Origin: Acidaminococcaceae bacterium UBA2453
GTDB lineage: Bacteria; Bacillota; Negativicutes; Acidaminococcales; Acidaminococcaceae
Reading direction: 5' to 3'
Assembly: GCA_002342505.1 (NCBI GenBank)
Contig: DDQB01000056.1
Location: 1 to 11,287 of the forward strand
DNA: 11,287 nucleotides
A program made the position numbers and the translations under genes. Below the pieces are notes generated by a model. That model made no database searches and had not been told where the DNA came from. It saw nothing but the letters and a program-made list of their open reading frames with translations. This document shows positions 1 to 6,630 of the stretch, piece after piece (position 1 is the stretch's first letter; every line of letters starts with the position of its first letter).

Positions 1-560
1 GTAGTTTCCTTCAACAGCTTTTCCGCTGCATTAAAGAAATCACGGTTTGTGGGAAGTCCGGTCAGGGAATCCAGCGCGATCTTCTTTCCCCGGTCGACCT
101 TTGTTTTGCCCGATTCCCGGTCCTTGATCTGCTGAATATCAAAAATATAACAGTGAAGAACACCATCCGGCAGGCCGAAAACGGCGCCGCTAACTATAAT
201 AGAATCCACCCATTTCCACTGGTCTTCCAAGTTCTTGACCCGGAACTGGAACTCCAGGGTTCCCGGCGGTTCCGACTTTTCCAGCCGGTCCCGTAATGTG
301 CCGGGATCCATGATTTCTGCATAACGGACACTGTCCTCCGGGTGCACCAGATATTTGGCAGCCTCTTCATAAAAGCTGCGATACGCACCTTCGGTTACGG
401 GAGAAAAGTACTTCTCTTCAATATTGTAGATAAATCGGTAACTGTCGTTAACCAGATTGATTTCAATCAGTTCGTCATAAGAAGAATGTTCCAGGAATTC
501 AGGAATGGCATCAAGCAGGTTTCGATTGACAAAAAAACTGAGAATACCTTTCGTCTCCAT
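1..560 (-). CDS. PAS-GGDEF signalling protein, probable diguanylate cyclase (3' end outside window)
   Basis: Reading the minus strand from the ATG at 558-560 gives 186 codons open to the window edge. The start follows a strong purine-rich ribosome binding site (AAGGGGG, 8 nt upstream). Residues about 25-145 look like a PAS_3-type sensor: a VHPEDS segment near 72-77, then FQFRVKN and WKWVDS near 105-120, like the conserved end of PAS/PAC modules. A short charged linker leads to DSLTGLPTNRDFF (164-176), the usual opening motif of a GGDEF domain. The catalytic GG(D/E)EF loop, the inhibitory site and any EAL domain lie beyond the edge, so activity cannot be judged. If intact it would make cyclic di-GMP from two GTP under control of the PAS input. 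No signal peptide or membrane segment is seen, so it is probably cytosolic. The PAS ligand is unknown. It has its own promoter and a long structured leader. Confidence 0.82.
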   Translation of the reverse strand, partial: METKGILSFFVNRNLLDAIPEFLEHSSYDELIEINLVNDSYRFIYNIEEKYFSPVTEGAYRSFYEEAAKYLVHPEDSVRYAEIMDPGTLRDRLEKSEPPGTLEFQFRVKNLEDQWKWVDSIIVSGAVFGLPDGVLHCYIFDIQQIKDRESGKTKVDRGKKIALDSLTGLPTNRDFFNAAEKLLKET

Positions 561-611
561 ATGAACAGCCCCCTTTCCGAAGAATAAGAATGTCGCAGGT
601 ATTGGTACTGG

Positions 612-691
612 AATAATTGTTCATACGGATTGCTGAATACAGCAAATCCGTTGTTCAAATTAAGCTGAAGTAAATTATTTCCACAATTATT
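612..691 (-). promoter_or_regulatory. Structured 5' leader of the GGDEF gene
   Basis: The predicted transcript starts near 704 and has a leader of about 145 nt. An inner hairpin spans 626-650: CGGATT and GCTG pair with CAGC and AATCCG around a 4-nt loop, with one bulged T. It is enclosed by a 9-bp pairing between 683-691 and 612-620 (AATAATTGT with ACAATTATT). No U-run follows, so it is not an intrinsic terminator. By eye it does not match the cyclic di-GMP riboswitch classes. Its role, if any, is unknown. Confidence 0.4.
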
Positions 692-710
692 TCATCTTCT
701 CTGACACTTT

Positions 711-740
711 ATTATACTTTATGATATAATCGTCTGACAA
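711..740 (-). promoter_or_regulatory. Sigma-70-type promoter of the GGDEF gene
   Basis: On the minus strand a -35 element TTGTCA (735-740) is separated by 18 bp from a perfect -10 TATAAT (711-716). It lies about 150 bp upstream of the GGDEF start and downstream of the uraA terminator, so the gene appears to be independently transcribed. A 5-bp inverted repeat (752-764, TGCCA-CAA-TGGCA on the plus strand) sits 11 bp upstream of the -35 box and could be a regulator site. Confidence 0.65.
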
Positions 741-823
741 GTATTTTTGCCTGCCACAATGGCAATTATTGGCTACAAATCGCATACAATTCTTCCCTGT
801 CAGGAAACATCATTTCATTCAAT

Positions 824-859
824 AAAAAAAGTATCCCGCCACCAGTCGCAGCAGGATAC
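824..859 (-). terminator. Intrinsic terminator downstream of uraA
   Basis: Minus-strand GTATCCTGC pairs with GCGGGATAC (831-859, one G-U pair, 11-nt loop), followed at once by seven T residues (824-830). It lies about 90 bp after the uraA stop and separates uraA from the GGDEF gene. Confidence 0.85.
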
Positions 860-949
860 CCGTAAAGACTCACAAAACCCGTCCCCAGCCCGTTTGTTTT
901 TTTGTATTCTTCTTTTTTTCTAAGGGACGCAATGAAAACAGTTATTCCC

Positions 950-2200
950 TCAGTCATCTTTCATCAGGCCCAGATGCTCGAACAGATGGAACAGCAGGCT
1001 TAAGACGATGGCTACCAGCGTGGCCAGCACCATGCCCTGCACCGTGATGGTGCCAAAGGTCAGCTTCGCGCCGGACAGGCCCACGATCAGGACAACGGCC
1101 GTCATGGTCAGGTTGCGGGACTTACTGTAATCCACCTTCTGCTCCACTAACAGCCGCAGGCCGGAGGCCGCGATTACGCCGAACAGCAGCATGCATACGC
1201 CGCCCATGACCGGGCCCGGGATCCCGTGGATCAGCTGGCTCAGTTTACCGATAAAGGACAGAAGAATTGCAAATACCGCCGCGCCGCCGATGACCCAGAC
1301 GCTGTACACCTTGGTGATTGCCATAACGCCGATATTTTCACCGTAGGTGGTATTGGGCGTTGCCCCAAATAAACCGGAGAGCACGTTGGAGCAGCCATCC
1401 GCAAACAGGGAACGGTCCAGCCCCGGTTCTTTCATCAGGTCGCGGCCCACAATGTTGCCCGTAACCATCAGGTGGCCGATATGTTCTGTCAGCACCACCA
1501 GCGCCGCCGGGGCGATAATGGCAATGGCGTCCATGCTGAAGGTGGGGGCGGAAAACTGGGGCACGGCAAACCAGGGCGCGTTAATGACCGGCGTCATATC
1601 CACCATGCCCAGGAAAAACGCGAACAAATAGCCGCAGACCACGCCGAACAGGATCGGGATGATGGCCATAAAGCCCTTAAACGCAACAGAGCCGATGACC
1701 GTGACTGTCAGGGTAAAAACAGAGACCATTACATTGTGTATATCAATTTTATCCCCTACAAGGCCTGCCATGGAAGCAGCCGTGGGCGCCAGCTCCAGAC
1801 CGATGATGGCAATGATGGCCCCCATCGCCGCCGGCGGGAAGATGAAGTCGATCCATTTGGTTCCCAGCATTTTAACAATGAAGGAAAACAGGATGAACAG
1901 CAGGCCGAAAACGATGAAACCAGACTGGGCGTCCGTGTAAGGATGCCCAGCCAGGATCAGGAGCACCGGCGAAATAAAGGCGAAGCTGGAACCCAGATAA
2001 GAGGGGATCTTCCCTTTTGTTAAAAAGATGTACAGCAGCGTCCCTACGCCATTCATGAAAAGGCAGGTGTTGGGATTTAACTTGAACAAAAACGGAACCA
2101 GAACCGTTGCGCCAAACATGGCAAACAAATGCTGCAGGCTCAGCGGAATGTTCATAAGAAGCGGAACGCGTTCTTCAACCTGGATCACTCGATGCGACAT
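950..2200 (-). CDS. uraA: Uracil permease (uracil:H+ symporter, NCS2 family)
   Basis: This 416-residue integral membrane protein should import uracil with protons for pyrimidine salvage, where uracil phosphoribosyltransferase would convert it to UMP. It resembles E. coli UraA along its whole length, including the N-terminal SLQHLFAMFGATVLVP, GKIPSYLGSSFAFISPV and FPPAAMGAI segments. Residues matching the known uracil site are present: Phe73 in SSFAF, Glu239 and His243 in TEHIGH, and Tyr286 and Glu288 in PNTTYGENIG (E. coli Glu241, His245, Tyr288, Glu290). Fourteen transmembrane segments are expected from the family. I chose the ATG at 2198-2200 because AGGAGG lies 7 nt upstream and the protein then starts like UraA. 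An open frame to 2242 adds 14 residues without support. An intrinsic terminator-like hairpin lies 26 bp upstream. A terminator follows at 824-859. Confidence 0.95.
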   Translation of the reverse strand: MSHRVIQVEERVPLLMNIPLSLQHLFAMFGATVLVPFLFKLNPNTCLFMNGVGTLLYIFLTKGKIPSYLGSSFAFISPVLLILAGHPYTDAQSGFIVFGLLFILFSFIVKMLGTKWIDFIFPPAAMGAIIAIIGLELAPTAASMAGLVGDKIDIHNVMVSVFTLTVTVIGSVAFKGFMAIIPILFGVVCGYLFAFFLGMVDMTPVINAPWFAVPQFSAPTFSMDAIAIIAPAALVVLTEHIGHLMVTGNIVGRDLMKEPGLDRSLFADGCSNVLSGLFGATPNTTYGENIGVMAITKVYSVWVIGGAAVFAILLSFIGKLSQLIHGIPGPVMGGVCMLLFGVIAASGLRLLVEQKVDYSKSRNLTMTAVVLIVGLSGAKLTFGTITVQGMVLATLVAIVLSLLFHLFEHLGLMKDD

Positions 2201-2225
2201 AATTGTTCCTCCTTGTTTTACCCTG

Positions 2226-2253
2226 AAAAAAACGGCTGTCAATCGACAGCCGT
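2226..2253 (-). terminator. Intrinsic terminator or attenuator between sepF and uraA
   Basis: Minus-strand ACGGCTGTC pairs perfectly with GACAGCCGT (9 bp, GATT loop), and the T-run starts within the last base pairs (2226-2232). It is 29 bp after the sepF stop and 26 bp before the uraA start. It can end the sepF transcript, but it must be bypassed by any transcript reaching uraA from upstream. No PyrR-type leader is visible in the short gap. Confidence 0.85.
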
Positions 2254-2282
2254 AATTATTTATCTCACATTATCACCAAAAC

Positions 2283-2636
2283 TTACCGGCCCAGCCAGGA
2301 AGTTTTCCTCGGGGCCTGTTTATCTACATCCACATGGGAAGGCGCATACATAAGAATGGATTCGCTGACTTTCGAGATGCTGGCATTCACAATGTAGCTT
2401 ACGCCGCACATGTAATCAAAAATACGAATGCGCGTTGCTTTATCCACTGCAGTGAAATCAAGCATAACAGCGCAGCCGTCGATCAGTTTATCCGCATACG
2501 CAACTGCATCTTCATAAGAACGGGGAGTCCGGACCAGGATGTCCAACTGTCCGGGACGGACAACATACGGACCGGTGTAGGTATCAACAGGTTCCTCATT
2601 ACTAAAGAATTTCATTGCGGAACTTTTTAAACTCAT
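2283..2636 (-). CDS. sepF: Cell division protein SepF (short form)
   Basis: SepF binds the inner membrane through an N-terminal amphipathic segment and anchors and bundles FtsZ filaments at the division septum. The protein here has 117 residues. An MSLKSSAMKFFS start fits the membrane-binding helix. After a short linker, the DUF552 core begins near VVRPGQLDILVRTPRSYEDAVAYADKL and continues through the DGCAVMLDFTAVDK and RIRIFDYMCGVSYIVNASISKVSES segments, ending in an MYAPSHVDV strand. SepF is commonly near 150 residues, so the linker is unusually short here. The ATG at 2634-2636 was chosen because GGAGGC lies 8 nt upstream; an upstream in-frame ATG (2657) has no such site. It stands alone, not in a division cluster with ftsZ or ylm genes. 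A terminator follows. Confidence 0.88.
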   Translation of the reverse strand: MSLKSSAMKFFSNEEPVDTYTGPYVVRPGQLDILVRTPRSYEDAVAYADKLIDGCAVMLDFTAVDKATRIRIFDYMCGVSYIVNASISKVSESILMYAPSHVDVDKQAPRKTSWLGR

Positions 2637-2755
2637 ATTGAAATGCCTCCATCCCATGCAATTTTACTATCACATGCCGAAATGTCTTCGGTACTAAATT
2701 CAAGTGACCTGAAGGAAAACAGCTCCTTCTGCACCTTTGAAAAATTCCTTTATAT

Positions 2756-2784
2756 ATTTTATCAGATTCACAGAAAAGACACAA
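2756..2784 (-). promoter_or_regulatory. Probable sepF promoter
   Basis: A -35-like TTGTGT (2779-2784) and a -10-like TAAAAT (2756-2761) on the minus strand are 17 bp apart, just after the typA stop. The implied leader is about 110 nt and contains two small hairpins without U-runs. I see no clear terminator for typA in this A/T-rich gap, so sepF may also receive transcription from typA. Confidence 0.45.
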
Positions 2785-2805
2785 CTCTTTTTTTTGCTTT
2801 TTTTC

Positions 2806-4638
2806 TTATTTTTCAACAGCCGCGTTTTTGGCGCGCCCACGCATACGTCCCCGTTCCACACGGTCAAGCACGCGTTTGCGCATACGGATATTCTTCGGCG
2901 TTACTTCTACCAGTTCGTCGTCGTTGATATGTTCCAGCGCCTGCTCCAGCGAGAAGAATACCGGCGGAATCAGGCGGATGGCGTCGTCGCTGCCGGAAGC
3001 GCGCATGTTGGATACGTGTTTCTTCTTGCAGGGATTTACGTCCATATCATCTTCACGGGCATTTTCCCCGATGATCTCGCCCTGGTATACGTCCTGACCC
3101 GGCACAATGTACATGGTGCCCCGTTCCTGGCAGTTGCCGATACCATAAGCGCAGGTCTCACCGTTTTCAAAGGCTACCAGGCTGCCGCGGGTACGTCCGG
3201 GGATGGGGCCTTTATAATAATCATAACCTGCATACACATGGTTCATGACGCCGTTGCCTTTGGTAGAGGTGAGGAACTGGTTGCGGAAGCCGATGAGCCC
3301 CCGTGCCGGGATCTTGAACTCCAGGCGCATGTAGCCGGCCATCTCGTGCATATTCACCAGCTCGGCCTTACGGGTTCCCAGTTCTTCCATCACCACGCCC
3401 ATAAAGTCCTGGGGCACGTCAATGGTCAGAGCTTCCATGGGTTCCATGGTGTGGCCGTCTTTATCCTTGCGCAGAATGACCTTGGGTTTGCCAACCTGCA
3501 GCTCAAAGCCTTCCCGGCGCATGGTTTCAATTAAAACGGACAGATGCAGCTCGCCCCGGCCTTTTACTACAAAGGTATCGGTGTTTTCCGTTTCTTCCAC
3601 CCGCAGCGCCACATTGGTCTGGATTTCTTTCATCAGGCGGTCGCGCAGATGACGGCTGGTAACAAACTCCCCTTCCTTACCGGCAAAGGGACTGTCATTG
3701 ACCAGGAATTCCATGGACAGGGTGGGCTCGTCAATTTTAATGCCTGCCAGGGCTTCCGGCTGTTCCGGATCCGCAATGGTATCGCCAATCTCTACCTTGC
3801 TCAGGCCAATCAGCGCCACAATATCGCCGGCCTGCACTTCGGGAACCTCTGTGCGTTTCAGTCCCTGATAGGTGTACAGGCGGCCAATTTTTTCAATATT
3901 AATTTTATCTTCGTGCATGAGCGCGATCTGCTGTCCGTTCTTAATGGATCCGCGAACCACGCGGCCAACTACGATACGGCCTACATAGGAATCATAGTCC
4001 AGGGTGTTGGCCAGCATCTGCAGAGGCTTGTCTGTTTCCACGTCCGGGGCGGGAATGGTATCCAGAATGACCTGGAACAGCGGTTCCAGATTGTCGCTCT
4101 CGTCATCCATGGACAGTTTGGCAAAGCCGGAGCGGGCCGACGCATACACTACCGGGAACTCCAGCTGTTCGTCATCCGCTTCCAGTTCAATGAACAGGTC
4201 CAGCACTTCATCCACTACTTCCGTGGCGCGCTGGTCCGGACGGTCAATTTTATTGATGACTACAATCGGTTTCAGATGTTTTTCCAACGCCTTGCGAAGC
4301 ACATACTTCGTCTGGGGCATAGGGCCTTCATAGGCGTCTACCAGCAGCAGCACGCCGTCCACCATGGTGAGGACGCGTTCCACTTCCCCGCCGAAATCCG
4401 CATGGCCGGGCGTATCCAGAATATTTATCTTGGTTCCGTTGTGCATAACGGATGTATTTTTGGATAAGATGGTGATGCCTCGTTCCCGCTCCAGATCGTT
4501 GGAGTCCATGACGCGTTCCGCAACCTTTTCGTTCTCGCGGAAAATATGGCTTTGTTTCAGCATGGCATCCACCAGCGTGGTTTTGCCATGATCGACATGT
4601 GCGATGATCGCAATGTTCCGAATATCGTTTCTGATCAT
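2806..4638 (-). CDS. typA: Ribosome-associated translational GTPase TypA/BipA
   Basis: TypA/BipA is an EF-G-like GTPase that binds the 70S ribosome and is linked to 50S assembly, stress and low-temperature growth. The 610-residue length is normal. The GTPase motifs are intact: P-loop AHVDHGKT (13-20), switch I RERGITI (51-57), DTPGH (75-79), NKID (129-132) and a G5-like SAR (167-169). Beta-barrel and EF-G-like domains follow, including LVNDSPFAGKEG and the GRGELHLSVLIETMRREGFE region. The TypA-specific C-terminus is present, with GLIGFRNQFLTSTKGNG and the basic tail RGRMRGRAKNAAVEK. The ATG at 4636-4638 follows a GGAGAGG ribosome binding site. It has its own near-perfect promoter and a leader of about 115 nt that starts with a strong hairpin. 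Neighbouring TRAP genes are not functionally related. Confidence 0.97.
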   Translation of the reverse strand: MIRNDIRNIAIIAHVDHGKTTLVDAMLKQSHIFRENEKVAERVMDSNDLERERGITILSKNTSVMHNGTKINILDTPGHADFGGEVERVLTMVDGVLLLVDAYEGPMPQTKYVLRKALEKHLKPIVVINKIDRPDQRATEVVDEVLDLFIELEADDEQLEFPVVYASARSGFAKLSMDDESDNLEPLFQVILDTIPAPDVETDKPLQMLANTLDYDSYVGRIVVGRVVRGSIKNGQQIALMHEDKINIEKIGRLYTYQGLKRTEVPEVQAGDIVALIGLSKVEIGDTIADPEQPEALAGIKIDEPTLSMEFLVNDSPFAGKEGEFVTSRHLRDRLMKEIQTNVALRVEETENTDTFVVKGRGELHLSVLIETMRREGFELQVGKPKVILRKDKDGHTMEPMEALTIDVPQDFMGVVMEELGTRKAELVNMHEMAGYMRLEFKIPARGLIGFRNQFLTSTKGNGVMNHVYAGYDYYKGPIPGRTRGSLVAFENGETCAYGIGNCQERGTMYIVPGQDVYQGEIIGENAREDDMDVNPCKKKHVSNMRASGSDDAIRLIPPVFFSLEQALEHINDDELVEVTPKNIRMRKRVLDRVERGRMRGRAKNAAVEK

Positions 4639-4710
4639 TCTGCTCGTTCCTCTCCTGCTTCCCGTAACTTTTACTTCCTAAGGACGGCTGTTTCCTTAAT
4701 ACAACTTTCT

Positions 4711-4743
4711 CAAAAGAATGAGGATGCCTATGAGAGCATCCTC
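4711..4743 (-). terminator. Terminator of the TRAP operon, also a hairpin in the typA leader
   Basis: Minus-strand GAGGATGC pairs perfectly with GCATCCTC (4720-4743, 8-nt loop), followed by ATTCTTTT (4712-4719). It lies about 55 bp after the dctM stop, so it probably ends the TRAP transcript. It is also downstream of the typA promoter and so falls in about the first 40 nt of the typA mRNA, where it could attenuate or stabilise that message. Confidence 0.65.
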
Positions 4744-4758
4744 CATTATGACTTTACT

Positions 4759-4787
4759 ATTATATTCGTTTTGTTTTGCAGTGTCAA
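4759..4787 (-). promoter_or_regulatory. Consensus sigma-70-type promoter of typA
   Basis: A perfect -35 TTGACA (4782-4787) and a perfect -10 TATAAT (4759-4764) on the minus strand are exactly 17 bp apart. The -35 box begins about 10 bp past the dctM stop codon. The predicted start site is near 4752, giving a typA leader of about 115 nt. Such a match implies strong, largely constitutive initiation. Confidence 0.85.
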
Positions 4788-4796
4788 CCGAAAACA

Positions 4797-6074
4797 TTAC
4801 CTTACAATACTTGGCAGCCAGGTTGCCAGTCCCGGCGCGAAGCAAAGGATCAGCATCTCCACGGCCATGACCAGCGCGTAAGGCATTACGCCTTTTACGA
4901 TCTGCGTCATCTTGCTGTCGGGGCTCACCCCCTGGATGACAAACAGGTTCATGCCTACCGGCGGGGTGATCAGCGCCATTTCCATGTTGATCTGTAAAAT
5001 GACGTTGAACCAGATGGGATCAAAGCCCAGCTGCAAAATAATGGGATACAGGATCGGCACCGTAATGAAGATGATGGATACCGTTTCCAGAATACAGCCC
5101 AAAAACAGCAGCAGGCAGTTGATCATAATGAAGAAGATCCAGCGGCTCAGTTCCATTTCCGTTACCATCAGGGTCAGGGCCTGGGGCACCTGCAGGATGG
5201 TCAGCACGAACCCGAACAGGGTGGCGCCGATCATAATGGCAAAGATCATGGAAGAAGTCTTAACCGTGCCCAGCAAAATGCCGGGAAGATCTCTGATACC
5301 TAAAGTTTTATAAATACAGAACGTAATGAACAGGGAATACACCGTGCCCACAGCCGCCGCTTCCGTAGGTGTGAAAGCGCCGGTATAGATACCGCCGACT
5401 ACGATCACCGGAAGGAGCAGGCCCCAGATCGAACTCTTCAGCGCCGCCATCCGCTCTTCCCAGGAAGCTTTCGGCTCCAGGGGCAGGTTGCGGGATTTAA
5501 ACACAACGATCAGGATGAAGAAGATCGTCAGCATGAATCCGGGAATGACGCCGGACATAAAGAGCTGGCCGATAGATTCGCCGGTGATGGCGCCGTACAG
5601 GATCATGGGGATGGACGGCGGGATCAGGATCCCCAGCGTGCCGCCGGCCGCAACAGCGCCCAGCACTACCGTACGCTCGTAATTGCGTTTCAGCATTTCC
5701 GGTATGGCAATGGCGCCGATGGTCACCGCGCAGGCTGCGGAGGAACCGGTGATGGCCGCGAAGATACCGCAGGCTACAATGGTGGCTGCCCCCAGGCCGC
5801 CGGGCAGATGCCTCAGCCATTTGTTGCCCAGTTCAAACAGGTCGTTGCCCACCTTGCCTTCCAGCAGGATCTGGCTCATTAAAACATACAACGGCACCGC
5901 GCAGAGCACAAAGTCGTCCAGGGACTTGTAGGCCAGCAGCGGGATCTGGTTCAGCGTGCCTTCCCCCGTCATGAAGAGAAGCATGCCCACCATGCCGCCG
6001 GTACCCAGGGCAAAGCCTACCGGCAAGCCGATAGCCAGAAGGACAAGCAGCATGACAGTAAAAAGTACGATCAT
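4797..6074 (-). CDS. dctM: TRAP transporter large permease subunit (DctM type)
   Basis: This 425-residue membrane protein is the ion-coupled translocation subunit of a tripartite ATP-independent periplasmic transporter. It works with the small subunit DctQ and the binding protein DctP, usually driven by a sodium gradient. About a dozen hydrophobic segments are present. Family landmarks include LAIGLPVGFALG (13-24), ITGSSAACAVTIGAIAIPEM (108-127), GGTLGILIPPSIPMILYG (144-161), TPTEAAAVG (235-243) and a late TPPVGMNLFVIQG segment. The ATG overlaps the dctQ stop (ATGA at 6071-6074), so the two are translationally coupled. A terminator hairpin at 4711-4743 follows. The permease alone does not reveal the substrate. 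The leader upstream of the operon suggests a leucine-related compound. Confidence 0.95.
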   Translation of the reverse strand: MIVLFTVMLLVLLAIGLPVGFALGTGGMVGMLLFMTGEGTLNQIPLLAYKSLDDFVLCAVPLYVLMSQILLEGKVGNDLFELGNKWLRHLPGGLGAATIVACGIFAAITGSSAACAVTIGAIAIPEMLKRNYERTVVLGAVAAGGTLGILIPPSIPMILYGAITGESIGQLFMSGVIPGFMLTIFFILIVVFKSRNLPLEPKASWEERMAALKSSIWGLLLPVIVVGGIYTGAFTPTEAAAVGTVYSLFITFCIYKTLGIRDLPGILLGTVKTSSMIFAIMIGATLFGFVLTILQVPQALTLMVTEMELSRWIFFIMINCLLLFLGCILETVSIIFITVPILYPIILQLGFDPIWFNVILQINMEMALITPPVGMNLFVIQGVSPDSKMTQIVKGVMPYALVMAVEMLILCFAPGLATWLPSIVR

Positions 6075-6613
6075 TTTGCCACCTCCCCTGCCGCAGCAGC
6101 CGGATCATAGGAAGGATCTCCCAGCTTTACAATGTTTTCCAGAAAGGTCCGGATAAAATGAAGGAACATGAGCCCGAACCCGATTGGCAGCGAAGACTGC
6201 GGGATCCACAGAGGCGTACGCAGCGTGGTAGGCGCAATCATGCCCAGTTCAAAACTCATAGCCACCATATCAATGGCATAAAGCGTGACCACACCGCAGA
6301 ACACCATGCCGATAAAGGAAGTGATCACATTCAGAATCTCATTGGTGCGTTTGCTTAAATGGGAAAGCAGGATATCTACCCGGATATGCTTGTTAGACAC
6401 AAAGGTTACGGCCATGCCGAAGAACCCGGCAATGGTCACGCAATAGGTAGAAATTTCAACGACCCATTCAGTAGGACTGTTAAACAGTCCCCGCATGATA
6501 ATTTCATATACGATGGAAAAGGCGGGGATGAACAACAACAGGCCGGCGATCACGCCGATCACCCGCGTCAGTCCCATCAGGAATTTACGATAAAACGCTA
6601 AAAAGCTCTTCAC
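6071..6613 (-). CDS. dctQ: TRAP transporter small permease subunit (DctQ type)
   Basis: This 180-residue protein has four hydrophobic segments (about 14-40, 50-72, 93-117 and 136-158). It matches the small membrane subunit that pairs with DctM and helps dock the binding protein. Typical family positions include SPTEWVVEIS (46-55), NKHIRVDILLSHL (74-86) and LWIPQSSLPIGFGLMF (135-150). Start codon is GTG at 6611-6613, supported by AGGAG six nucleotides upstream. It begins 17 nt after the dctP stop and overlaps dctM by 4 nt, so the three genes form one operon. Confidence 0.93.
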   Translation of the reverse strand: MKSFLAFYRKFLMGLTRVIGVIAGLLLFIPAFSIVYEIIMRGLFNSPTEWVVEISTYCVTIAGFFGMAVTFVSNKHIRVDILLSHLSKRTNEILNVITSFIGMVFCGVVTLYAIDMVAMSFELGMIAPTTLRTPLWIPQSSLPIGFGLMFLHFIRTFLENIVKLGDPSYDPAAAAGEVAK

Positions 6614-6630
6614 TTTTTTCTCCTACCTGT

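Larger units (their letters stand above)
561..949. other. Intergenic region between uraA and the GGDEF gene
   Basis: This 389 bp stretch has no credible gene. It holds, on the minus strand in transcription order, the uraA terminator (824-859), an inverted repeat (752-764), the GGDEF gene promoter (711-740) and a leader with long-range pairing (612-691). The rest is AT-rich. Small open frames here run through the terminator or the leader hairpin and have no family resemblance. Confidence 0.7.

Noticed and set aside
561..710. A cyclic di-GMP riboswitch in the GGDEF gene leader
   Set aside because: The leader has a hairpin and long-range pairing, but I could not find the conserved core sequences of either cyclic di-GMP riboswitch class.
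766..957. Minus-strand 63-codon frame overlapping the uraA stop
   Set aside because: It reads straight through the uraA terminator stem and T-run, so it would rarely be fully transcribed, and it resembles nothing known.
2201..2282. PyrR-regulated attenuator before uraA
   Set aside because: The gap is only 82 bp and contains a plain terminator with no visible PyrR-binding anti-antiterminator or alternative antiterminator pairing.
2737..4467. Long plus-strand open frames (2737-3534, 3544-4467) opposite typA
   Set aside because: They are mirror frames of a highly conserved GTPase gene, lack ribosome binding sites and give low-complexity, unrecognisable products.
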